Of a stretch of DNA of 64,000 nucleotides, positions 1 through 13,023 are shown piece after piece (the stretch's first letter is position 1; each line of letters begins with the position of its first letter). Origin of the DNA: Heterotrichella gracilis (taxonomy: Eukaryota > Sar > Xanthophyceae > Tribonematales > Xanthonemataceae). Position numbers and translations under genes: made by a program. The notes under the pieces are model-generated. The model saw nothing but the letters and a program-made list of their open reading frames with translations. It did not search any database and had not been told where the DNA came from. The stretch spans positions 1 to 64,000 of the forward strand of contig JAULBX010025287.1 in the NCBI GenBank assembly GCA_032358255.1. The letters run 5' to 3'.

Positions 1-135
1 CCATACATTTAGGAAGCCTTTCGTCTGATAAACGTCCTAAATGTCCCAACCAGCTTAGCCTAATGTCCCTGAGTTTGCCCCTATGTCCTCCCTTTTAATT
101 CCCATCCTCATGTGTTCCATCCTTACCCTGTGCAG

Positions 136-3100
136 GTCATTGCTTACAGCATCGCCCTGCGCAAGGTGCTCCCGCACAGGCTCAAGCTCACAGCACCAAG
201 CCCACTGGCGGTACGTGCTCCCTCCCCGCTGAATATATGCGCACATATCCCCCTTGTTTGCCCTTGCACGTGCCCGCACATACCCCGGTATGTACCCTCA
301 TAGGGTTTGGCATGCGCCCCACCCTCGTGCCCCTTCACATGGTTAAGAGAATCCATTGCTTACTGAATATCAATGAATTGCCCGTCCTGAAAGGAGCCCA
401 ACCCCCCTGTTGCGTCCTAACTCTCCTCCCCTTGTTTCACTCCCCAGTCCAACAGCGACTCGACTGTGGTTGCCACCTGGGACCGCCACACGCTGTATGT
501 GTGGTCAGCGGAGCAGCACGAGCAGGCACCAATCATGATCTACCACACAAAGGCATTCACGGTAGGGAGGGGGGAAACCCTACGCAAGGGTTTTGAAATG
601 GTGCATTGCCGCGTCCATTTCACCAGGGTGATCGACATTGGCTTGACATGTAGCAACAGAAGGAAGGCATGCATGCCCGACAGCATCTGCACCCCACCAA
701 TGAATGGCATCCATGCTACGCCACTCCGTGCAATAGTCAATAAGATTATACAAAACATTCCCTCTTATTGGGTAATGTCTATGGGATCTCTGTCAGTATC
801 CTTCTAACCCTCCCACCCATCCACCACCCACAGTGCGCAGCCATCAGCCCCAACGGCGACAAGCTGGCGGCCGCCGACGCCTCTGGGCGCATCCAAATCT
901 TCCCCAACCTGCAGCACCTGCTGGCCACAAAGTGGACCGCACACCGGGAGGGCAAGGCGCACCATCGGGCGCCGCCCTGCACCACGCTGCATTGGCACGC
1001 GCAGCGGGTGGGGTGCGTGGCATTCAGCCCGGATGGGCAGTACCTGGTGTCGGGCGGGCATGAGGCGGTGCTGGTGCGTGCAAAACCCTGGAAGCAAACC
1101 CTAGAAGCAAACCCTAGAAGGACATCCAATATCCTGGAAAGAAAACTCCTGACCAAACTCCCTAGAACACTTCCTCAGTGAAGAGCATTGATATTAAGAG
1201 TGCTCTCTTTGGGCTACGTGCCATATGTTTGCAGTAACTGCACTGCTGGCAAGGCATGCCTGTCACGACCACAGATGCCTGCAGTAGTCCACCATTTCCC
1301 CTGCATCTCACCCCCCACCCCACCTTTCCTCGCAGGTGCAATGGTTCCTGGACACCACCCAGCGTGGCTACCTGCCCCGGCTGGGGGCCCCCCTCACCGC
1401 CGCCACCCCCTCACCAGCGGACCCAGCGTGCTACTGCCTGGGGCAAGCAGACAACACTCTGCGCGTGGTGAGAACCTGTTTAGGGTTTAGGGTTTAGGGT
1501 TTACCCTAGCTGTTGGCCGGGAGGTGTAGATAAGGGCGGCGTCTATGCAGTTGGTTCGAGCATGCATTTTGAATTTTTTTACATGAAATAAACAATAATG
1601 GTATTATTTTTATTCTATTCATTGATAAATGACATGGTATTTATTTGTCTTCATGGTACCACCACGTTGCCCTGGCTACACCACCACCACTCCTGTGTCC
1701 TCTCTTGCAGGCTCTCCTGGTCACCACCACTGCGGAAACCCTAAACCCTAAGCCGCACACCCTAAACATGCCCCGTCCCCTCCCAGGTGAACCTTGCCAC
1801 CAAGAAGGTTGTGGCCTCGGTGCTGGGCACCCAGCCGCCGCCACCTGGCGCCACGGGGATTGGCCACTCCGCTGCCATCCAGCCCGGCACCGGCCACATG
1901 GTTCTGCCTGTGTCCAACAGCAGCCTGCAGTTCTACGACCCTATCCATGACCGCCACGTCAGCAGGCTGCAGGTGGGTGTGATGCCCGTCGTGAGGGCCC
2001 AGCGCCTACAGCGTAGGGTTTGTACTTCATTACCATACCCTAGGGCCTGTAACGCAGGAAATCACTTCATTTGCATACCCTAGGGCCAATAACGTAGGGT
2101 TCATTCTTCAGTATGGTACACTGGAAGCTAGGGCACTAATACTCTGCAGCCATGTGAAAGTAATCGTTGATGCCAAGCCAGGCAAAACCTTGAACCCTAA
2201 TCCCTAATCCCCTTTCGCTCCCCCGCAGGTCAACCCGCGCAACGCGGTCTCGCTCACCGAAGCTGCCAGTGAGGGCATGTTTGGCATGTACGGTGCGCCA
2301 TGTGACCCCCACGTGACCCATGTGGCCTTCAGCGGGTCAGGGGGGGTGATGGTGACGGTGGATGTGCGGGCCAGCGCGGGGGCGGGGGGTGCTGCTGACC
2401 ATGGCATCAGGTTTTGGGACCGGGTGGGGGGCGAGGTGGGGGGTGAGGCGCCCTATGAGATCAACAGCCAGATGGACGATCCACACAAGTGAGTTTGAGG
2501 GGAGGGATGGGAGCTGGATGAGGTCCGGGGTTGGCGGTTGTCAGCCGCTTGTGAAAGACCGGATGCATGGCAGGAGGCCTTTGTTGGTGGATGCATTACA
2601 AGCTGGGGCACATATGAATTGTGAACTATGTATTTGAGGGGAGGTATGCATGATTGGGGGCTTTGAAGCTCACTGCATTATCAGGCTGGTGGATTGCTTT
2701 GCTCACGGTATGAGGTCAACCAGTATCTCACCCCGTGTTTCCTCCCCAGGGGCGTTGTCACCTCGCTATGCTACCACCCCCTGTGGGACATGGCTGCCAG
2801 CACCAGCAGCGGCGGACAGTGCATGGTGTGGCGGCGGACGCAGGCGGGGGGGCGAGCGGGGGCGCAGAAAGCGCAATCTACCCGCTGGCATTGCCAGGCG
2901 GTGGCAAGCTACAGAGGTGAGGGTGAAACCCTAGGCAGGGGTGTGCAGGGCTGTGGTGTGCAGGCAACCCAGCAGAATTACGCAGCGCGGTGTGGGCAGG
3001 GAGGTTGCATCTGGGACCATACTCATCACCCTTCCGTTCCCACTGACTCCCACTGATCATCCCTAGGAATCTACGGCGTCCTATGTGTTATCATCCCCCT

Positions 3101-4981
3101 CCTTTCTTACCACTACAATTACCCCCCATTCCCTCCTTGCAGGCGACCCCATGCAGTGCGCCGCCTTCTCCCCCGACGGCTCCCTCCTGGCTGTGGGCAC
3201 CAGCGACATCGTCACCCTGTGGGACCCAATCACAAACGCGCTGCTGGGGACCCTCAGCCCCCCCGCAGCCACGCTCCGATCCCCAATCAAGGGCCTGGCC
3301 TTTTTGGCGCACACCGGGCTGTTGGTGGGGTACACGCATGGGCCTGGCGCCTGCCTGGTGGTGTGGGACTTGATGAGCGCGAGCGTGCGGTGGTCGGTGG
3401 GGGTGCAGGTGGCGGTGCTGGCGGCGGATGCCGCCACGTGCAACTTTGCGGTGGCGATGAATGCGCCGGTGGTGGCGCAGGTGGGGAAGGAGGGGAAGGG
3501 GGACGGGGAGGTGGCGCTGGCGAATGGCCATGCTGGGGCGGAGGGGAAGAAGGGGAAGAAAAAGGGCAAGGGCAAGGTGGAGGAGGTGGAACAAACGGGG
3601 GAGGACGATGGCAGGTGAGTGACCAACCCGCTGTGACGCAGCCCCAATCTACCAACACTGTACATGTGCTTCAGATGTGATGCGTCCTGACATACTTATC
3701 ACCGACCATGTGCCCCACTTGTGCACCTTGCCATGACCCCTTTCCTGTGTTACTACTGCTGCTGCTTTGTGGTGCCCTCCTGCCTGTCTTCAACCCCCCA
3801 CCCTGACCTCAACATCCTTGTTTTGCAGCGCCATCCCCTCCACCTCCGCCCCCACCTCCCACCAGTCCCTGGTCCTGGGATTTGGACCCGACTCCCCCCA
3901 GCCCACATTTGCCTGGCACATCAAGGACGCCTCCGCTGCTGCCCTGCAATATGCCCCATCGGGCACCCCACTGGCATCTGCAGGGGCCGCTGACACTGCC
4001 TCGGGTACCTCCCCTCTGCTGTTTATTGACCAGGGGAGGCGCTACTGCCTGCTGCGGTCCCGGCCACATGGACAGGCGCAAGTGGCAGTCAAGGTAAGAA
4101 AGATGGCATTTGAGCTGGGGTTTTGAGTTTGCATTGTCAGGGCAATTTTGGTCCATAATTTCAGCCTGTGCAGCATCTGACACAGCCAATATGGGTACAG
4201 CACAGGGCGCACTGGCAATGAGACATGGTGCAAAGCGAAACTGCCAGGAGGATTGCCGCAGGAAGGTCCCAGCTGATCACTAGGGTTTAATGGTGTACCC
4301 TCAACCCTATACAGCCATTGACATGTGCACCCTGTATCCCGCAGGCGGCCAACGGCCTTCCAGCCAAACGCCAGACGCCCGAGTCAGGCTACCAGGCAGC
4401 ATTCGGAGCCATCAAGAAGCAAAAACCCTCCAAACCCTCCGCCAAACCCCAGCAACGAGAGGCAGAGCAGCCGGCGGCGGCTGCTGGGGGCACAATTGCT
4501 GCCACCCCAGAGGGGGCTGAAACGTGGCGGTATTTCGACCTCCCCGCGCGCCTCCTGCCCAACATGGATGCTGTGTTCTCAGACACCATTGGGCGGCTGC
4601 TGGGCAAGGGCGGCGGTGATGTGTTGCATGCAGAGGTGGGTGGTGGTGGTGGTTGCGGTGGGTGCTTGCAGTGGTGGTGGTGGGTGTGGCGTGTGGCACT
4701 ATTGTGGTGAGCTGCAGCCCATTTGTGGTTGAAATGACGATGTCATTGAAGTTGCTGCATTGCGTGTGATGTTCAGGAATCACTCCCAGCAAGTTTCGGG
4801 GTAGTCATTGACATCGTGGCATTACAGCTGACATTTGCTTATGTGCCGCCTCCCGCAGGTGCCCACCCCGGACAAGCGCATACACACGACCCCCTTGCGG
4901 CCCACAGCTTCCGCAAACCCTCCCACAGCCTCAGATAGCAGCAGTGACAGTGATAGCGATAGTGACAGCGATAGCGAGTGA
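136..4981 (+). CDS. WDR75: WDR75/UTP17-like SSU processome WD40 protein, 5' truncated by window
   Basis: The family is a nucleolar WD40 protein of the t-UTP/UtpA part of the small-subunit processome, needed for pre-rRNA transcription and early processing. Eleven exons can be followed: 136-210, 448-561, 834-1073, 1336-1467, 1787-1972, 2229-2488, 2750-2916, 3143-3614, 3829-4093, 4345-4635 and 4859-4981. Joins checked at 2488/2750, 2916/3143 and 3614/3829 keep frame. The run TLHWHAQRVGCVAFSPDG, then GGHEAVLV, joined to VQWFLDTTQRGYLPRLGAPL matches the WDR75 signature (LHWH, SGGxESVLVQW, LPRLG). A later blade reads AAFSPDGSLLAVGTSDIVTLWDP. The C-terminal part has a Lys-rich stretch, the FDLPARLLPNMD segment typical of the family tail, and an acidic Ser-Asp tail ending in TGA at 4979-4981. 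The start codon and the first blades lie upstream of the window. Confidence 0.88.
1476..1506 (+). repeat. Interstitial plant-type telomere motif in WDR75 intron
   Basis: Three consecutive TTTAGGG-type units lie just after the donor of the exon ending at 1467. The reverse motif (CCCTAAA) sits before the next acceptor, around 1738-1768. This is the Arabidopsis-type telomere sequence, here as a short intronic block. Confidence 0.8.
2024..2100 (+). repeat. Imperfect tandem repeat in WDR75 intron
   Basis: Two near-copies of a unit of about 35 nt follow one another. Each contains CTTCATT, then CATACCCTAGGGCC, then TAACG. They begin near 2029 and 2065, with a third partial AACGTAGGGTTCATTCTTC at the end. 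No coding role is seen. Confidence 0.65.
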
Positions 4982-5700
4982 TGGGCATGTGAAGGCATTC
5001 CAGGCAGTGGCACGTCAGCCGACTGATACTTAACATTTGCAAGAAAACTTATCTTCCAGCGGCGTAGACCCAAGTGATTGTACAGACTCTGAAGTCTTGA
5101 GTAAGCTTGCCAACTCACGAACAGCACCGGTGGTCCAGTGGACTGTTTGACACTAAGCAAATTGCGCTGCAACCACTGCGGGCAATGCTTTGGCGCATGT
5201 TGGCGTCATGATCCACGCATGATATGCACCCTATAGTAAACATATCCCTCAATAGTCATTCTTAATAGTTTGTGTTACAAACTGGGTTGTACCTTGGTCT
5301 GAAGAATTATACTGCAGCAACAAGTAAAAGAGGAAATAAAATCTTTATTCGTTTCACTTTGTTTCCTGAAAATCTGTTAGGAAATCTTTTTACTCTATCA
5401 AGCTCGTCAGGCTCAGGTCAGGATACCAAGCACGTCAGGCGACAACATGGCACGGCAACATGGCACCTTACTTCGCACAGTTTGCATAAAAGAGTCTTGC
5501 CCAGCAACCGAACCTAAAACTTAAACCTCCCAAGGATGCTGACGTGGAATGTCCCTGTTTGAATTAGTTTATTGACAGCTGCACTCTTCGATGGGTCAAT
5601 GACGACCCTGTGTGCATGCTATTGAAACCACCCCTGTAATGGACCAGAGAACCCACAGGAGCTATTGTTAACGCTTGGCTGAGTGACTGCCAACCTCACC
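4982..5700. other. Intergenic region, no gene recognised
   Basis: This lies between the WDR75 stop and the first RecQ-like exon. An open frame at 5272-5517 (+) resembles no family I know and has no clear splice context. The 3' untranslated region and poly(A) site of WDR75 probably fall here. Confidence 0.5.
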
Positions 5701-5707
5701 CACTGTT

Positions 5708-8700
5708 GTGCGCGTAATACGAGTAGATACAGCCCATATCGGGCAACACAATGTTGCCAACAAACAGGGTGGCCCTGACCCCTCAACAGGCCCACCAGAC
5801 GTACTGGGGTCAGTCGCATTTCAGCCCGTGCCAATAGGTGAGGCAGTGATTGGCGCCGTTCGCTCCATGACCAACTTCAATCTGCATGCTGTCCATGACC
5901 GTTCTGCATGCATGCTGCTCTGGCAGAAGGGTGACAAACCACGGGTGTTGCAGCATGTCGTGGACAGGGTGCTTCAAGGGAAAGACACCCTGGTTGTCAC
6001 GGTATGTGGGCACCTATTCTTGCCCGCAGGGCCTAGGTTTCAGAAGCTCATATGAAATTACTATAAGGCCTTGCAATCCTTGCTCATAATTCCAATCAGG
6101 AAGCCAAGTGGCGCAAAGGTTGTATGAGACTCACCTCTCAAACCTGATGATCACCAGGTTTGTTATGTACCAGTCATGCTCCTTGCCTCCTCACTCCACA
6201 AACCACCTCCACATGCCATTACAACCACTCTCACCTCAACAATGCCGGGATACACCAGCAACCAATGCAGTAATGAATAGAATAGGATGTATATTTAGGT
6301 ATCCGCCGCAGCGACAGAAATATCACAGTAGCTCACACTGCTTTAGGCCCAAGCAGGACTGAACAAGTACGACTGTTGCCCTCCCTTCCAGGGTGCCTCC
6401 TTCCTGTCCTCCCCTAGCCCCCTGCTGGCCTTCATCCCCACAGGCAAGGAGGGAGGGGCTGTGGTTCCAGTGGCGGCAAAAATACCGCAGGCTATCAGCC
6501 GCGCATCTGGCAGTGGGGCCGGTGTTGGTGCAGGGGGAGTAAATCAGAGGCTGCACAGGGCGGGGGAGCAGGACGTCAGGTGGGTGGGGCCTGAGGGTCA
6601 GTGTTTCAGACTGTGAGCTATGCTCTACAGTGGCATAGTGGGTAGTGATGGAACAAGGTATGAGCTGCTGCCTAAAACTTTTATGGGGAGCATGTAATGT
6701 AATTTTGTAAGATTCCCAGCGATATCCCTTGGGTACCACCCTACATCCACCCCAATCCAGTGGCCTGCTCATGCCTGAAGCTGGTACTGGCTGTCATCCG
6801 TGTCATTTGCCCCTTGATATGATAGGCATGCCTCTAGCGCCTTATTACCACCACATGGGCAACAGCCCATATTGGTGCATGTCATGCCTTTGCCCCATGC
6901 CTAAAGCAAATGCTTGACCAGCACGCACTTCCAGATGAGACCCTGCCCCTCGCGCAGGTTGATGTCCTTTGAGCGGCCCAACCTGCACTTGAGCGCACGG
7001 GCCAAAAGCGACACCCCTTACTGCTTCTCGGAGTTGCTGGACGAGATCTGGAAAAGAGGTGCGGGGAAGAGGGGGACAGGGATCAAACACTAGTGTGTCC
7101 AGAGTTCGATCCCTGCCATTATTGAACGGATTATCAGCATTCTGTTAGGCTGATGACATGCACACCCCATGCAACTATGTGCACGGCAGACAGAGCATCC
7201 ATCCTGCTGTCCTTTGACTACTCTCTACCAGGGACTGAAGGCAGCACCGGTCCAATTTTGTGCAAAGCAACTGGCCATTAGCCTCAAGGGCATTGCATTG
7301 CCAAAGAAATGCCGTAAAATAATGCCTAATTCTTATAAAGCGTTAAAAGTATACCTGACACCCCTGCTGGGAAGTCCCCAGCAAGATATGTGCATTTTTT
7401 CCACAGGCGTGTAAGCTCCCTGCACCTGCACCCAACCAATATCTCTGCTCACGATGAGTGAAGTATTCACATGCATGGAACTACAGCCAGTTTGGTGATT
7501 AGAATTTAGCATTGAACAAGATATTACAAAGAGTTATGTGTTGCACCATGCATTCGGACATGCTAATGGACTTAGCACAACCCAAGGCAAACTGAAACCT
7601 TTCAGGCCACTCCATTAAACACCTGCCCCCCGCCCCCCCACAATGCAGGAGGCAGTGCCTCCCCAACCATCATCTACACACCCACTTGCAAGGATGCGGT
7701 GAAGCTGGCTGAAAGCGTACGCAGTATACATGCGCTGAGCCAGCAAGTGGTGGTATATCATGGGGAGATGAGCCTGGTGGAAAGAAGCGAGGTGGGTGCT
7801 GGGAGGGACCCTAAACCCAAGTGTAGGTATGTGCCACGGGAAATTGAGGTTAATTGCAAGGTTGAAAGTGGTAGCAGGGAATATACTGTGAAGCTGAATC
7901 CTACTGGATTGAATCATGCTCCGTGGCACGAGAAGCAGGGGGGGAATCAGTCAAACCATCAGCCCCAATGTAATGGATGACGGTTGGCACACAAACATTC
8001 ACCATTAATCTCAAGGCTAGGAATTGCAGACTTAGGCAGTGGAATTAGGGAGACGGGTGGTATGCAGCACAAAATCAGAATGGGCTACCATCTGCTCTGC
8101 TGGAAACATCACTTTTGGCCGTTGACAAGAAAGCACAGGAATGCTACTCTGACAAATAAAGAAAGCTTTACGAATGAGGGAGGATCCAACCCTCCGATAT
8201 CTAAAACCCTCAAGAAGTAGCAGATACGGACTTGGCCTGACCAAACGTACAAGTGGCCTTTTGCCTCCTTCCCCTCAAACTGTAGCGTGAAAGCTCCTTG
8301 CTGCCACCCCGTCACTCAAAGTGCACCACGCCGCCCTGCATGATTGTCACCTTATTGCTATGGTCTCCACCCCCCCACCATCCACTACCCAGGTCCTCGA
8401 TGACTTCCAGTCAGGCAAGTATGCGGTGGTAGTGGTGGCCACGGATGCCTCTGACATGGGAATGCTCACGGAGAACGTACGGCGTGTGTACCACTTTGGT
8501 GCACCTGCGGCATTGGAGGCATACTGCCAGCAGGTGGGTGGGCCGGTGGGGTGGGGGGATGCGTTGCATACGTGCCCAGTCCTCAAACCTCACTTGACTG
8601 CCTCCAATATTACCACCTATGATGCTTTCACCTCTCCCCCTCACACCGCCTCCCTAACCTGCATGCCACCCTCCCCCCCCTCCCCAGGTGGGCTGCGCCG

Positions 8701-10040
8701 GACTTGACGATTTCCCCGCACAAGCCATTCTATTGTTGTCCCCAGCGGATTTCACCAACCTGGTTCGCATCGAAGGCGTGGCCACCATGACAGCTTCCCA
8801 AGAGATGGCATCAATGAAGCTCCGAGATGATGCTCAGCTATTGCGGAACAAGCGGTTGCCGGCACAGATACATCTCTGGGGATGCGGGGGATGAAGGGCT
8901 GTGCAGGTGAATAATTCTTCACCCCATTTATGCGGTGGGTTGGGGGGCATATGTGGCAGGTGTTGGAGGGTGGCCCCACCCTCTTCTGTGGGAGCGAGTC
9001 TCCGGTTCCTGCAAATGCGGCGTTCCCCGCCAAATGCTAATTTGTCAACATGCTCATGAAACATGGCCCTAGATAAGTCAATGAGGCAATGCGCTGAGTG
9101 GACAAACTGCATGTGACAAACCGCCACATGTGACACTCCTGCACCACACCATGGCCCGTGTAGACATGGTGCGCAAGCCAATCACCATGCCCCTCACCAT
9201 AGGCAGCAGCTGGGCCCTCAACTTCCACTTGAGCAGACACAAATGTGGCACATGAAAGGTGGACCACACATGCGATAGGGCGGTGTGGCCACCTTCCAGC
9301 TGACATTGCATGTGTCTTTGTTTTGTGTTTCCCACATGCGCATAACCTAAACCCTAAACCTTGTCTTGGCAAGGGGGGCTGCGATAACTGCGACCGCGCC
9401 GTGCGCGGGGAGGTCACCCAGCGGGATTTTCGCCACGAAACAGTCCTGCTGCTGGCCGCGCTAAACGCGTTGGAGGGCGATTATGTCATCAGCACGTGTG
9501 TGGATTACCTGCTGGGGACCACCAGCAAGGCTGTTGATAACATGAAAGAGTGCCTGCGAGTGAAAATTGCACCAGGGGGGGGTTATTTACTTGGATCGGG
9601 GAAGGGCCTCTCCAAAGTCTGGTTTGCGGTGAGTCATGGCCACAGACTGCCACTGATTTGTAATTTGAAGCTACTTTTTTCATTGTCTTGCCTGAAAAGA
9701 TGGAAACTCAACAAGCAGTAAGGTAGCATAGGGTTGTGGTATCTTCCAGCTCTTAACCCGAGGGAGGCGTTCGTAAGACAGAACATACATGAGAGGAACG
9801 CTACTGCATGATTGTTTTTTTTGTTTTATATGCTGTGATTCTTCATAACCCTTGCATGTCACATGTGTTTCTGTCGTATGAGCTGACGTTTAGGAGTACC
9901 GTACCCTTCCTCCCCCCTCACCATGATGCTCCTACGCCTCTCAAGTCCCTGCCAACTCCCCATTGCAGGGCCTCCACGCCATGCTAGTGGACAAAGGAAT
10001 GGTTGTGATACAGAAAGCAAAGCCAAAAATTACTAAAAAG
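5708..10040 (+). pseudogene. RecQ-family DNA helicase relic, catalytic motifs degenerate
   Basis: Exon-like pieces follow RecQ order: ~5715-6001 (GKDTLVV, the strand before Walker A), 6392-6579, 6958-7058 (FERPNLHLSARAK, cf. FDRPNL of motif IV), 7649-7791 (TIIYTPTCKDAVKLAESV...VVYHGEMS), 8393-8533 (VLDDFQSGKYAVVVVAT), 8688-8905, ~9373-9628 (CDNC of the zinc site, then RQC winged helix) and 9969-10040 (end of RQC). Known RecQ enzymes need Walker A, DEAH and the arginines of motif VI. Here motif V reads ASDMGM instead of AFGMGI, motif VI reads GCAGLDD instead of GRAGRDG, and no DEAH or clean Walker A exon was found between 6001 and 6958. The exon from 8688 meets an in-frame TGA at 8892-8894, while a shifted frame gives a RecQ-like end with LCR. 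The first zinc cysteine and YFGE segment were not found. I infer a helicase-dead relic; an inactive but expressed paralogue is the alternative. Confidence 0.65.
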
Positions 10041-13023
10041 GTGAATTGTGGCCTAGGGTTGGGGGTTCAGGCTGGGGTATTATGTGCACTTGGCTAGGGT
10101 TTGCTGTACACTGCGCTAAGGGTCAGCAGCCAGTGGCTCATATTACAATAATTCTGGGCTAAAATTTTCATACCTGAGCCGCATAGCTCCAAATGGATCA
10201 GCTGGCCTAGTAGGCAATTGTCACAATGAGTAAGCATGTAGTACATCAGAAGACATTGTCCAGAGGCAGGATATTAGACCCTTTTTGCCAGGTTGGACTT
10301 GGCATGCTTTGATGATCAACTTCAAAAGTACGTGCAAAGACAGCTTCTAGAATAATTGTTGTAGCTACTCAAGTATTTTCTGAGTAGCTGTAAGTGTTGA
10401 TAATAGATACTATTTACCAACTCAAGAACCTGGTCCACAGCCAACTTACAATCGTCAACTGTTGTTACAATTATGATTGCATAAGATGGCTAGCCCAATG
10501 AAGCTCGATGGAGCCCAATAGAGCTCAATGGACATGCCATGCCACGCAACAGTCATTGCATCACGCTAATCCTTGTCATCACAGCCCCGGAATTTTAGCG
10601 CTCAAATGCTAGCATATCCTAGCCTGGCCCAGGCAGGTTGTCCACGCTGCCAAGTTGGTTGAACCGCATGACATCGTGTGGTCACTGGCACCTTGACTAC
10701 ACCCTATCAATCTACCACTCTTCAGCGTCAGGCAAGTGGCCCATGTACACTGCGGTCTTCCGATGGAATCATTGCATGACTATCCACGGCGTGGCACATA
10801 CTGGGAGTAAGGTACAAAACTTTGCTATGGGCGTCCAATCGCCACTTGCCACGCGTGCTCACTTTGCTTGCGCAGACCTGGCATCCAGCGCTCATCCTCC
10901 AAGGGTCTCACATGCTCCCTCAGCGTGCGCCCTGCTGACTGCCCACTGCAGCACGCCCTGCACACCACACCGAGGCTTCATGTTCCAGCCCTGAAGGTAC
11001 CCTGACGTCATCACGTAGCTACTGGTGTCAAGCAGACTACCAGTAGCTACGCCCAGCAGAAGGCCTGGGGGTTACCCAATGGCATTTAAACAAAACATAT
11101 AGGATATTATGTAGTATCAAGGCAGTGGGACACATTCAGTGTGCGTGATTTAATCATGCGAGTGCAAAATTGTCCTTGTACCTTACTACGTGCCACTGTA
11201 TAGAGCAGTACAAACCGTTGGGTGACCCACGCCGGCGCTGATTGCACTGCAGTACCATCCCTACCTTTTGGTGTGTCATGATATGTGCAGTGCAATTTTC
11301 AAAAGGTTAACCAATTGCAATTGCACGTGTGTACCCTCTTTACATTGTACTTGTCAAGGAAGAAGAAGACCTCTCATTCCTATCAAATGAGCAATCCCCA
11401 GCCCGCAGCCCCTAGCTCTCCTCCCATTCCCCTCCCAAAACCTTCAGAGTCTCACCTGACCCTGCATCCGCCCTCTCGCCTGTTGACTCCTTGTTGGTGG
11501 ACTACAGGTACCATACAGCGGCTGCGGCAAGCACCGCGGCTCCGACTACAGTGGTGCGGGAGTTTGAGGTGGTTAGTAAAGGCTACGCATCTTGGCCCAA
11601 CGGTGGGAGAACATGTCATACATAAAGTGAATGCGCCCACCCAGTCTGGTGCAAAAATTTACATAGGTCACACATTGAAATAAGTAATCTCAGTGTGCGC
11701 AACGAGTGCATTCATGCAAAAGCGAGCCTATGCCATGCAGCACTACAATACAAATATGGCTAGCAGGGTGCATGCAGGTGGCGGCGCTTGAGCCACCTCA
11801 GATGGCAGTGGAAAGATAATGCATGCCGGCCTCTTGAAGATCACAATACCACTGAACAGGTTTTGTCTCATGTGCACACATGCTTTTAAATAACCTCAGC
11901 CATCCAATTGATGCAGGCGTGCACTGCAGCAAGTTGTGCAGCATGGGATGCCTCCAATGCAGCACCATGCGCGGCCCACAGGCCTCAGGCTCAGTAAGCG
12001 GCAAACACCGCTCAATATGGGACGGGGTCCCCCCAATGGCATTCCAATGAAATTCTGCACAGCATACAGTCAACACCACCTTCACCTTGACCAAGCTAGC
12101 TAGGGTGACTTACTTTTGGCCCTGCGGTTGAACTCTTCAGGAGGCAGTGGTGGCATGGTGAAGATCCTTCAATACCCGATAAGCAATGGCAAGTCTGGAA
12201 ACAACGGGGGCCGTGAGTGTGACTGACCTGAAAGCAGTGAAATACAAGCAGTTACAAGTTATTGAGACTGGGCTTTACTGCAAACACTGATTATATCAGG
12301 GACAACCCCGTGCTGGCAATGGCATATCCTCAGTCACGGTAGTGAGCTGCAGGCAGGCAAAATTGAATGCAGTCAATGGGCACACCATGCAAGCAATGCA
12401 GCTGACAAAGAGGCTATCGTGTTGAATAGCCAGTATCGTGTCACACCATAACGTGACGTGCAGCCTTGCTGTGGGTTAGTACTACTCTACCTCACTGGAA
12501 TTGCAGCTGCAGTCGCTCAGAATCTGTACACCCAGAACTCTAGAGCTCCTTCACAAGGCGACTTGCCTGACGAAAACTCAGCTTGACCTTTGCCCTCTAA
12601 CAGAGTGGTTGGCAAACAAGGTGACTGGCACAGACGTCTTCGTGAAGGAACTTTTATCCTCGTCTTGACCTGCACGAGGCTCGCTGCAAAGTAATCGGCC
12701 CCAGTCCTGGCAGACCCATAGCTACAGACCAGGTGTCCAGCAGCAGCAGTGAAACAGCAGCCCACCCATCACGTGTCTACGTCACTGCCATGTGACATGA
12801 AAGCTTGCATACGAACCTGCCTGCCAACGTTAAAGCCTTAAAGCTTGCACACTTGAAAATATGTGCTTGTGAGCCAGAGCCAGCCAGTGCCTAATAGTTA
12901 CCGGTTATTGGTTGTTTACAAAGCCTTGAGTACATATGTTATGGAGTGGTGAAAACTCTGCCAAGTGTTGTTGCATTGAAACAACAGTCACCTTGAAAGT
13001 AGGTCTGGGAGTATTCTTTTCAG
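10041..13023. other. Long stretch without a recognised gene
   Basis: No known domain was recognised on either strand. A splice-bounded open segment at about 10637-10811 (+) and small minus-strand frames at 12517-12765 and 11798-12094 resemble nothing I know. A perfect hairpin lies at 11014-11051 and is listed separately. Confidence 0.45.
11014..11051. repeat. Perfect 13-bp inverted repeat with 12-nt loop
   Basis: The left arm CGTAGCTACTGGT (11014-11026) is the exact reverse complement of the right arm ACCAGTAGCTACG (11039-11051). The loop is GTCAAGCAGACT. No flanking duplication or coding context was recognised. Confidence 0.85.

Noticed and set aside
3081-3665. Long minus-strand open frame opposite a WDR75 exon
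   Set aside because: It is antisense to a well supported WD40 exon; GC-rich coding DNA gives such frames, and it has no motif.
7085-7125. tRNA-like B box (GAGTTCGATCCC)
   Set aside because: No acceptor, D or anticodon arm can be paired around it.
10637-10811. Possible further C-terminal exon of the RecQ-like gene
   Set aside because: The segment is splice-bounded but no HRDC or other helicase-tail pattern is visible, and its preferred frame is unclear.
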